Shown piece by piece: positions 1 through 6,795 of a stretch of 64,000 nt of DNA. Location: NCBI GenBank assembly GCA_035946625.1, contig DASYZE010000040.1, positions 97,154 through 161,153 on the forward strand. Reading direction: 5' to 3'. Position 1 is the stretch's first letter, and the number at the start of each line of letters is the position of its first letter. The notes under the pieces were generated by a model that was given only the letters and a program-made list of their open reading frames with translations, ran no database searches and was not told where the DNA came from. A program made the translations under genes and the position numbers. This DNA comes from DASYXZ01 sp035946625. Its GTDB lineage: Bacteria; Acidobacteriota; Terriglobia; UBA7540.

Positions 1-486
1 ATGTCCTTCGCCGTTTACGCGCTGCGGCTGTTTGAGCCGACGGATCGTCCGGCGAAGACCAGAGGCGTCCACGCCAGCTTCCCTGTTTTTGTTCGCCTCG
101 CGTATGCCTGGGGAATCGTCTCGGCCCTGCTGGCCATCTGGGCCGCGTATTCAGGAAATCCCCCCGGCATTTGGGGCGCATCGCGGCATGGGCTCACCGT
201 CGGATTTCTGGCCATGATGGTGTTTGCCGTGGGCCAGCGCGTGCTGCCGGCGTTCTCCGGGATGCACCTGCTATTCAGCTCCAAGCTGATGTTCGTGGCT
301 TTGTTGGTGCTCTCGGTGGGCTGCCTGTTGCGAGTAGGCTCGGAGATTCTTGCTTACGGGGGTTTGGTTTCCTCCGCCTGGTCCTGGCTGCCGATTTCCG
401 CCTATGCGGAGATGACCGCTATCACAGTTTACGCCCTGAATCTTTCTATTACCTTTGCGCGCCGGCCGCAAGTTGTGCCAGCATGA
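1..486 (+). CDS. nnrS: NnrS family heme/copper membrane protein, 3' end
   Basis: This is the C-terminal part of an NnrS-type polytopic membrane protein, a family linked to protection from nitrosative stress. The 161 visible residues hold about four hydrophobic segments and the conserved stretch HGLTVGFLAMMVFAVGQRVL followed by PAFSG, typical of the last third of NnrS. Family members run to about 400 residues, so the gene almost certainly starts upstream of the window; the ATG at position 1 is probably internal. It lies 122 bp before a quinol-dependent NO reductase on the same strand, which fits a shared NO-detoxification unit. Confidence 0.75.
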   Translation: MSFAVYALRLFEPTDRPAKTRGVHASFPVFVRLAYAWGIVSALLAIWAAYSGNPPGIWGASRHGLTVGFLAMMVFAVGQRVLPAFSGMHLLFSSKLMFVALLVLSVGCLLRVGSEILAYGGLVSSAWSWLPISAYAEMTAITVYALNLSITFARRPQVVPA

Positions 487-608
487 CTCTCGGTCTAGGC
501 GGCGGAACCTGTCCCGACTTGATCGGAAGGCCGCCACCCGGAAAGATAGGAGAGATAATCCACCCGTAGAGGGCGAAATTTGTTCGTGCAAGTCTGAGGA
601 GGCAGCGC

Positions 609-2900
609 ATGGCGGGCGCAAGGCGCGGGTTGTTGGTTTCCAGGAGCTGGTTTCAGGCGTCCATTTTTGTCCTGATGTGCGGATTCTTCGTAATGGGGTT
701 GTTGGCTTACCGGACTTACACCGGGGAGCCGCCGATCCCCGCCAAAGTGGTTGGGCCGGATGGCTCCATTCTCTTCACCGGAAGCGACGTCACTCACGGT
801 CAAGAGGTATTCCTGCGCAATGGTTTGATGGAATACGGTTCGATCTTCGGGCACGGCGCGTACCTTGGCCCCGATTACACCGCCGATTACTTGCATCGAG
901 CCGCCCTGATTGCCATTGACCAATACGCCGGAGGCGGGTCCGACCGGGCCAAGACTCAAACCATCGAGGATTTTAAGACCAACCGGTATAACGGCATTAC
1001 TCAGACGCTCACCTATAGCGCTGCCCAGGCCCGGGCATTCAACGATCTGACGAGCTACTATGGCCAAGTCTTCGGCGAGCCGAGCACCAAGTTTGGTCTC
1101 CGCCCGAAGGCCATCAGCGATCCGGAGGAGATTCACCAGCTCACAGCGTTCTTCAGTTGGTCCGCATGGGCAGCTTCCGCGTTGCGGCCGGGACTGGGGT
1201 ATTCCTACACCAACAACTGGCCCCCGGAGCCGCTGGTTGGCAACCATGCCACGGCGGACACAGTCGTTTGGAGTGTGCTCTCCCTGATCGCCCTGTTAGG
1301 CGGTATTGGCCTGCTGCTGGCGGCCTTCGGAAGGTGGAATTTCCTCGGCTGGCACGGACGCGAACAAAATGCCATTTCTTTTCGCCCTCCTCGAGAGGTC
1401 GTGCTGACGCCTGCGCAACGGGCCTGCGCCTGGTTTTTCTTTGTCATGGCCCTGCTGTTCCTGCTCCAAACCCTCACCGGCGGCGCCACCCAACACTACC
1501 GGGCCGACTTATCGAACTTCTTTGGCATCGACTTGGGAAGCATCTTGCCATTTAACATTGCCCGCACGTGGCACGTCCAGCTCGCAATCTTCTGGGTGGC
1601 AACGTCCTTTCTCGCCGCGGGTATTTTCCTCGCCCCGATGATCGCCGGGCGCGAGCCACGGGGCCAGCACTGGCTCGCCTATGGCCTCCTCGGGGCGTTG
1701 GCACTTGTGGTGTTCGGAAGCCTGGCGGGAGAGTTCGCCGGCATTCATGGCTGGATGCGCCACTCCTGGGAATGGTTTGGCGCTCAGGGCTTCGAGTATC
1801 TGGACTTGGGGCGCTTTTGGCAGATTTTGCTGACCGTGGGTCTGGTTTTCTGGGCCGTAATCCTCTTCCGTGGTTTGCGAGGAACGCTGGGCAAAGATCA
1901 TATGGGCAACATGCCGTGGTTATTCTTCTTCTCCGCGTTGTCGATTCCGGCATTCTACGCGGTTGGACTGCTGGCCCGGCCCGCTTCGCACTTCACCACT
2001 ACTGACTTCTGGCGATTCTGGGTCGTCCATCTCTGGGTGGAAGACTTCCTGGAACTGTTCACCACCGTGATGGTGGCTTATATTTTTGTGTTGATGGGCG
2101 TGGTGCGCGAGCGCGTCGCGCTCACCATGATTTATCTCGATCTCCTGCTTTATTCGGCGGGCGGCATCATTGGCACCATGCATCACTTGTATTTTTCGGG
2201 CGAACCCTCCGTGCACATGGCTCTGGGCGCATTCTTTTCCGCTGCCGAAGTTATTCCGCTCACCCTGTTGACGCTCGAGGCCTGGAGTTTTGTCCAACTC
2301 GGGGCCCATCAGGGCTCGCGCTCGCGCACCCCTTTCCCGCATTTTTGGGCGGTGATGTTTCTCGCCGCGGTGGGATTCTGGAATTTCCTCGGCGCCGGGA
2401 TTTTCGGTTTTTTGATCAACCTGCCCATCATTTCCTATTACGAGATCGGCACGGCGCTCACCGCCAACCACGGACACGCGGCCATGATGGGGGTCTACGG
2501 AATGCTGGCGGTGGGACTGGCGCTTTTCTGCCTGCGCTACATGATTCCGGAGGAGCGCTGGTCGGACCGGGCCGCCAAGATCAGCTTTTGGTCTCTGAAT
2601 CTGGGGCTCCTGTGGATGGTATTTGCCACGCTTTTCCCCTTGGGAATCCTGCAACTTTATCACTCCGTCAGCTACGGCTACTTCGACGCCAGAACGCTTG
2701 AGTTTGTCACCGGGCGAACCAACGACGTGCTCGAATGGTTGCGGCTTCCCGGAGACACCGTTTTTATCGTAGGCGGAGTGTTGCCGGTTCTCTACTTGAC
2801 CTGGCTCGGCGTCCACACCATGGTTCCGCGTGTGGCGGCCGAAGGCGAGCGCGAAATTCTATTCAGCGAAGTTGTGGAAATGAACGAGGCGGCGAAATGA
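609..2900 (+). CDS. norB: Quinol-dependent nitric oxide reductase (qNor), large single subunit
   Basis: The protein should reduce 2 NO to N2O at the cytoplasmic membrane using quinol electrons. At 763 residues it has the qNor length: an N-terminal membrane anchor, a periplasmic region of about 200 residues with no CxxCH heme-c motif (as in qNor and unlike cNor partners), then a 12-14 helix heme-copper oxidase-like core. Core histidine motifs are visible, including ARTWHVQLAIFW, FWVVHLWVEDFLELF and TANHGHAAMMGVYG. A strong GAGGAGG Shine-Dalgarno lies just before the ATG. Its stop overlaps the next gene by 4 bp (ATGA), so the two are co-translated. With the NnrS fragment upstream this forms an NO-detoxification block. 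Confidence 0.93.
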   Translation: MAGARRGLLVSRSWFQASIFVLMCGFFVMGLLAYRTYTGEPPIPAKVVGPDGSILFTGSDVTHGQEVFLRNGLMEYGSIFGHGAYLGPDYTADYLHRAALIAIDQYAGGGSDRAKTQTIEDFKTNRYNGITQTLTYSAAQARAFNDLTSYYGQVFGEPSTKFGLRPKAISDPEEIHQLTAFFSWSAWAASALRPGLGYSYTNNWPPEPLVGNHATADTVVWSVLSLIALLGGIGLLLAAFGRWNFLGWHGREQNAISFRPPREVVLTPAQRACAWFFFVMALLFLLQTLTGGATQHYRADLSNFFGIDLGSILPFNIARTWHVQLAIFWVATSFLAAGIFLAPMIAGREPRGQHWLAYGLLGALALVVFGSLAGEFAGIHGWMRHSWEWFGAQGFEYLDLGRFWQILLTVGLVFWAVILFRGLRGTLGKDHMGNMPWLFFFSALSIPAFYAVGLLARPASHFTTTDFWRFWVVHLWVEDFLELFTTVMVAYIFVLMGVVRERVALTMIYLDLLLYSAGGIIGTMHHLYFSGEPSVHMALGAFFSAAEVIPLTLLTLEAWSFVQLGAHQGSRSRTPFPHFWAVMFLAAVGFWNFLGAGIFGFLINLPIISYYEIGTALTANHGHAAMMGVYGMLAVGLALFCLRYMIPEERWSDRAAKISFWSLNLGLLWMVFATLFPLGILQLYHSVSYGYFDARTLEFVTGRTNDVLEWLRLPGDTVFIVGGVLPVLYLTWLGVHTMVPRVAAEGEREILFSEVVEMNEAAK

Positions 2901-3451
2901 TCCAGACCATTCCCATCGAGGTGCTGCTGGCTGCGGGCTATGCGGTTTTTCTGGTCGTCGTAGCCATCGCGCTCGAGCGGCTGGCCCGCCACTCCCACCA
3001 ACGCTCCGAGCAATTTCAGGTGGCAGGGTTCAAATATCACCTGGAGCCCGATCACTGGGAATGTCCCGCCGGCCAGCATCTGAAGCGCAAGGAGATTGAC
3101 CGCCACCAGCGAGTGGTGCGCTACCAGGCGCCGGCGCATATTTGCAACCAATGTTCGTTCAAGCCGATTTGCACTGACTCGGACACCGGCCGCGAGATTG
3201 ATCGCCACCTGGATGCGTGGCTTGATTCCGAGCTTCAGCGTTTCCATCGCGGCATTTCCCTGGCCTTGATTTTTCTGGCCGTCTTGATTCTTGTCATTGC
3301 GATGGTTCGCCACAATCGTCTTGAAGAATTGCTTCTGCCCGCGGTTCTGCTGGTGCCGATTGGAGGCATCGGTTCGCGCCTGGCCAGGACATATTTCAGA
3401 GAACAGTCCACCCGAATCGGCCCCGCCCTCGGCAGATCTCTCGACGGTTGA
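2897..3451 (+). CDS. Small membrane protein with Cys-rich soluble domain, coupled to qNor
   Basis: I do not recognise a named family. The 184-residue product has one N-terminal hydrophobic helix (about residues 6-26), a soluble middle and two C-terminal hydrophobic segments (about 115-160). The middle carries a Cys/His pattern, WECPAGQHLKRK followed by HICNQCSFKPIC, four cysteines that could bind zinc or heme iron. This pattern resembles the Cys-rich stretch of IS1182-type transposases (CPAG...C..CP...C), but here it sits between membrane helices. The start overlaps the qNor stop as ATGA, so it is probably an accessory protein of NO reduction. Function is inferred only from coupling. Confidence 0.7.
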   Translation: MIQTIPIEVLLAAGYAVFLVVVAIALERLARHSHQRSEQFQVAGFKYHLEPDHWECPAGQHLKRKEIDRHQRVVRYQAPAHICNQCSFKPICTDSDTGREIDRHLDAWLDSELQRFHRGISLALIFLAVLILVIAMVRHNRLEELLLPAVLLVPIGGIGSRLARTYFREQSTRIGPALGRSLDG

Positions 3452-3688
3452 TGCCGTGGCGGGGAGCCAGACAGGCTGATAACATTGTGGCTGACAAAGA
3501 GAATATGCACCCATGCCCGATGCAGATCGACGGGAATGCCGCCACTGGTGCAGCGTTCTATTGCGCCAATGACCAGTACAAGCCTGGACCGTTCTTAAAA
3601 AGTCGGAGGTTCACTGGCACATTGAGCGGAGGTTATGACTTAAGTTCCGAGATCGGATAGAGGACAAAGCTAACCGAGGAGCAACAAC

Positions 3689-4114
3689 ATGCCGAAGACT
3701 CGAACCCAGAAGAGGCGTTCAACGAGCAAGGGGAGCCCACGGCGACCGAGCCATCCAGTGCCTGGTCTTGTAGGTTCTTTGCTTCAGTTCGACTTGGCAA
3801 TGGAAACCAACCAACTGCGCCAGGAAGACCCATGGAACACTACCTCGCGCAATGCAAAGACTCTTGTGAAGTATGCGGATCTCCGTATCGTATTAATTGT
3901 AATGAAGTCGGGAACACGAATGGAGGGCCACAAAGCCGATGGGAGTATTTCGATTCAGGGCCTTGGCGGGAGTCTGCGACTTCACCTGCCCAACCAAACC
4001 GTGGAACTCCCTGCCGGGCGCCTTCTTACGCTTGCGCGCGGCCTGCCCCATGACGTGGAAGCCATGGAAGACAGCACCTTCCTACTTACGATTTCATGGC
4101 CGAGAGGCGCGTAG
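3689..4114 (+). CDS. Cupin-fold protein (RmlC-like)
   Basis: A 141-residue protein whose second half (about residues 58-138) has a single cupin barrel pattern: a KSGTRMEGHKADG stretch, then LPNQTVELPAGRLLTLARGLPHDVEAMEDS and a final strand FLLTISWP. The usual first cupin motif G(X)5HXH is reduced to GHKADG, so a full metal site is doubtful. The N-terminal 30 residues are basic and low in complexity. GAGGAGC precedes the ATG at good spacing. It stands alone between the NO block and the RAYT unit, so no partner is evident. Role unknown; small cupins of this type are often annotated as stress or sensor proteins. Confidence 0.6.
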   Translation: MPKTRTQKRRSTSKGSPRRPSHPVPGLVGSLLQFDLAMETNQLRQEDPWNTTSRNAKTLVKYADLRIVLIVMKSGTRMEGHKADGSISIQGLGGSLRLHLPNQTVELPAGRLLTLARGLPHDVEAMEDSTFLLTISWPRGA

Positions 4115-4240
4115 AGCCGCGGGTTTTTCTGCTGATGGGGGGCGGGGCCTTCAGCGGGGGGCACCGCTTATTTTAATCTGTTCAAACTTGGGACCGCCCG
4201 GTCACAGGGAGTCGCAGCACCCCGGCGGGCCCCGGTCAAT

Positions 4241-4274
4241 GGTAGCCACGGTCAGTGAAGTTCTGACCGTGGGG
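4241..4274 (+). repeat. REP-like palindrome, left copy
   Basis: Contains CCACGGTCAG and CTGACCGTGG as inverted arms around a short loop, preceded by GGTAG. It matches the reverse complement of the right copy with only a few differences. Confidence 0.8.
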
Positions 4275-4279
4275 TTTTC

Positions 4280-4789
4280 CTATCCTCGATACGATTCGGG
4301 CAGGTGGACGTGATCAATCTGAATCGGACCGGCGGCCGCCGTGGTCCTGTCCAAGGCAAAATTATTATAACTCGACCATCGCCATTCCTCCGGACGTTTC
4401 ACGAGTCCTGCTTGGACGGGGTTCTGGTGCATACAGTCCAAGTGCTCTCGAAATTCTTTCGCGTTGCGCACCACGCGGTCCCAAAATTGATGCTGCCAAA
4501 ACGGGCCGTGGGTGCGTCGCGCCGCGTGAAGGCGCAGCGTTGCAATCTTTTTGGTGTCGTGCAAGACTTTGGAAATGGTCAGCGGATAGGCAGGATAGAT
4601 GAGGGCATGCCCATGATGGGGCATCAGCATATAACCGCACAAGAGAAACTTCAGGCGTTCGCGGGCTCCTTGGATGACCTCGATAAGCAAAGGGTATTCA
4701 TCGGGCCGGAAGGATTTGATTCTGGGGCGCAGGTTGACGTTGACGAAGAAGAACCGGTCGGAAAGGAGCAAGCGGTGAACGTGGGACAC
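4280..4789 (-). CDS. REP-associated tyrosine transposase (RAYT, Y1/HUH family), catalytic Tyr apparently changed to Cys
   Basis: RAYTs are single-strand DNA nickases thought to mobilise REP palindromes. The 169-residue product has the family order: LLLSDRFFFVNV (strand 1), MLMPHHGHALIYP with the HUH pair H59-x-H61, then GPFWQHQFWDRVVRN and a C-terminal NPVQAGLV with EEWRWSSYNN. Family members usually have a tyrosine in the helix just before NPV (consensus YxHxNPV); here it reads LDCMHQNPV. The codon is TGT, one transition from TAT. If the alignment is right, the nucleophile is lost and the enzyme is probably inactive. The gene lies between two inverted palindromes that are its likely substrates. 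Confidence 0.85.
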   Translation of the reverse strand: MSHVHRLLLSDRFFFVNVNLRPRIKSFRPDEYPLLIEVIQGARERLKFLLCGYMLMPHHGHALIYPAYPLTISKVLHDTKKIATLRLHAARRTHGPFWQHQFWDRVVRNAKEFREHLDCMHQNPVQAGLVKRPEEWRWSSYNNFALDRTTAAAGPIQIDHVHLPESYRG

Positions 4790-4826
4790 CCGCGCAGAGT
4801 ATCACTATGGGTGATATGTTGAAAGT

Positions 4827-4861
4827 ACCCACGGTCAGAAATTCGCTGACCGTGGCTACCC
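4827..4861 (-). repeat. REP-like palindrome, right copy
   Basis: Reads CCCACGGTCAG, a short loop, then CTGACCGTGGCTACC: the inverted counterpart of the copy at 4241-4274. Each copy is itself a hairpin-forming dyad. Confidence 0.8.
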
Positions 4862-4950
4862 GCTACCCAGCAGTCGATTTGGAGCAACAACGTGAATTCG
4901 TGGTTTCGGAAATTCGCTAGGTTCCTTGGACTATGTGATTAGGGGGCTGT

Positions 4951-6135
4951 GTGAGGATCAGGTCTCGAGCCGTCCGCATCTCCTTTGTGTTTCTGTTTGG
5001 GTTTGGTCTGACCGGAATGATCGCGGCACCATGCGGGCGTGACCATGGTCGCGAGGCAGGGCTCGACAATCAGGGGTCGCCTGGGCACACAGAGGGCAAG
5101 TGGAAAATTTATCGGAACGAGCGATGGGGATTCTGTGTCGCGTACCCCTCGGGCTGGTCGCTGCTCGAGGGCTTTGATGGCGCGGGGATGTCAGCCACGC
5201 CGCCCCAGCAAACGGGTGTGACGAAGGGAACCAGGATCTCTGCCGGGGCTCTCCCGAATCAACTGCTGGGCATGACGTCCGGGCCTCCAAGAACACTCGA
5301 GCAAAACTTCGAAATAGACTTGCGGGCGCATCGAGAGTCCGGCGATAGAGACGTTCAGGTCCTTCTGGAGCGTCGGATCAGCTTCTCAGGCCTTCTGGCG
5401 CTGACGACCGCCATGCGCTGGACGGACCCCACAAGGGGGCTAAGGTGGTTTGAGGAGACGCTGTGGATCATGAAGAAGGAAGCAGTCTACACGGTCGAGC
5501 TAAGATGTCCTCCGGCCGAGATGCCGCGCCTGGAGGCTATCCATGAGAAGATGGTGAAGACCCTTGCCTTGGATTGTCAGGCAGCGGAGCCAGCCCTCGA
5601 CAGCCGCCGGTCGGGAAGCGGCGGGCAAGTCCGTTGGTGGACCACCTATCGCAACGGCAACTACAGCTTCTCCCTGCGGTTTCCTGCGCAAGATTGGACG
5701 CTATACGTGGGAGAGGACGGGAACGGCATGCGCCTCACGCCGAAAGACGCGACCCTGTTCCGGCTGCCCCCCGAAATTGGGGCAGGCGGGGCGGTCGGGC
5801 AACCGAACGGCAAAGGAAAATGCTGCGAGACGCTCGAAGAGGACTTCCAGTCCATCCTGGAGGCCATGAGGCAAGGGCCAGACCCGGCCCAGAACCTCGT
5901 CGTGCTGAGCAAAAAGCGGACGGGGCCACTGGGACTGCCCGCGATCGTCAGTTCGGTTCGATACAGGAATGCTTCGGGGGGTGTTTGGTTAGACAACGAG
6001 ATTCTGATTCACACCCGAGACGACGGGACCGCTTATCATCTGGGGCTCCGCTGCTCCCCAGACGACCTGCCCGTCCTCATGCCGCTTTTCAACAAAATCG
6101 TCGCTACATTTCGCATTCCCGGACCTCGCGCTTGA
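4951..6135 (+). CDS. Secreted protein with two repeated domains, function unknown
   Basis: A GTG start gives 394 residues with a signal peptide (basic MRIRSRAVRIS, hydrophobic FVFLFGFGLTGMIAA, then a Cys). The mature part holds two copies of one domain: the first opens with KWKIYRNERWGFCVAYPSGWSLLE (residues about 50-200) and the second with RWWTTYRNGNYSFSLRFPAQDW (about 225-390). Both end with an ...VELRCPP / ...HLGLRCSPDDLPVL helix segment, so the gene arose by internal duplication. The pattern is loosely like PsbP/Mog1-fold proteins, but I do not assign a family. A truncated paralogue of its signal peptide follows at 6185. Confidence 0.65.
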   Translation: MRIRSRAVRISFVFLFGFGLTGMIAAPCGRDHGREAGLDNQGSPGHTEGKWKIYRNERWGFCVAYPSGWSLLEGFDGAGMSATPPQQTGVTKGTRISAGALPNQLLGMTSGPPRTLEQNFEIDLRAHRESGDRDVQVLLERRISFSGLLALTTAMRWTDPTRGLRWFEETLWIMKKEAVYTVELRCPPAEMPRLEAIHEKMVKTLALDCQAAEPALDSRRSGSGGQVRWWTTYRNGNYSFSLRFPAQDWTLYVGEDGNGMRLTPKDATLFRLPPEIGAGGAVGQPNGKGKCCETLEEDFQSILEAMRQGPDPAQNLVVLSKKRTGPLGLPAIVSSVRYRNASGGVWLDNEILIHTRDDGTAYHLGLRCSPDDLPVLMPLFNKIVATFRIPGPRA

Positions 6136-6184
6136 TGGCACATTGTCGCTTTTGTGCTGCTACATTATCTCTTGGACTCCACGT

Positions 6185-6283
6185 GTGAGAATACTTTCCA
6201 ACCTTATCATTGCGGTGATGATGCTCGGATTTGGTATGACAGGGCCGGTAGCCATTTCTGAAAACGCGATGTCCGTCGGCTGA
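6185..6283 (+). pseudogene. Remnant signal-peptide start of a paralogue of the preceding secreted protein
   Basis: A GTG opens VRILSNLIIAVMMLGFGMTGPVAISENA, which parallels the start of the gene at 4951 (VRIRSRAVRIS...FGFGLTGMIAAP). The preceding bases cttggact are also shared. The frame runs into a REP-like repeat and stops at TGA, so only the leader of a second copy survives. Confidence 0.5.
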
Positions 6284-6322
6284 CGGATCAAGCTGATTTT
6301 AAGAAATCCGTCGGCTGACGGA
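6272..6322. repeat. Two direct copies of REP-like 16-mer TCCGTCGGCTGACGGA
   Basis: Imperfect palindromes at 6272-6287 and 6307-6322, 35 bp apart. The same unit (read as TCCGTCAGCCGACGGA on the other strand) occurs at 21194-21209 and 26025-26040, each time inside gene debris. Confidence 0.75.
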
Positions 6323-6364
6323 CGCCGCGTGCGGGACGCGTGACACACCCGGGGGGCGATCCGT

Positions 6365-6417
6365 TGTAGGGCCGGGGCTTGCCCCGGCCTGAGGCCGACC
6401 CAAGGGTCGGCCCTACC
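6365..6417. repeat. TGTAG...CTACA-type interspersed palindromic repeat, copy 1
   Basis: Starts TGTAGGGCCGGGG, ends GGTCGGCCCTACCA, and holds two inner hairpins (GGCCGGGGC/GCCCCGGCC and GGCCGACCC/GGGTCGGCC). Related copies lie at 13744, 23893, 37299 and 38591. Confidence 0.65.
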
Positions 6418-6489
6418 AGGGCACATGCCGCGTACCATGCGGTCCCGCCCCACCGCGCAATCTGCCCAATAATCCGCTAAGATGGCCGG

Positions 6490-6795
6490 GTGACGAGCGA
6501 TGGGACCAGAAAGGGCTCGCAAATCGCCCACTATGACCCGAACAGCAACTTGACCAGCACCGGGACGGGCACGGGCACGGCGAGCTATAATTGGGATGCG
6601 GACGGGCACATGATCACGGACACGGTGAACGGATCGGCCACGGCGACGGCGACCTACGATGCCTTGGGGCGGATGGTGGAGCGGGATCAGGGGTCGAGCT
6701 CGGTGGAGGTGGTTTACGATCCCACCGGCCACCGCCTGGCGCAGATGACCGGGCCAACGCTGGCGCAAGCCTACGTGCCGCTGCCGGCGTCCTAA
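6490..6795 (+). pseudogene. Rhs/YD-repeat protein fragment
   Basis: A GTG-started frame of 101 residues contains two YD-type repeats: HYDPNSNLTSTGTGTGTASYNWDADGHM and ATYDALGRMVERDQ...VVYDPTGHRLAQMTG, then AYVPLP. Rhs proteins are normally over 1,000 residues, and the AYVPLPGG segment usually leads into the conserved core. Here it stops immediately, and no toxin tip or core follows. It is a relic of a larger Rhs gene, broken on both sides. Its stop lies inside the end of the convergent ASH-repeat gene. Confidence 0.6.

Larger units (their letters stand above)
4241..4861. mobile_element. RAYT unit: single-gene REP-associated transposase between inverted palindromic repeats
   Basis: A Y1-type transposase gene is framed by two copies of the same palindromic repeat in opposite orientation (4241-4274 and 4827-4861). 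The left copy abuts the 3' end of the gene and the right copy lies 38 bp upstream of its start. This is the expected arrangement of a REP/RAYT locus. The cupin gene and the secreted-protein gene on either side are intact. Confidence 0.75.

Noticed and set aside
1920..2816. Long antisense open frame opposite qNor (298 codons)
   Set aside because: It mirrors the codon pattern of the strong sense gene, has low-complexity His/Gln-rich content and no family motif.
3448..3660. 70-codon frame between the Cys-rich membrane protein and the cupin gene
   Set aside because: No Shine-Dalgarno, no similarity recognised, and composition unlike the neighbours; treated as spacer.
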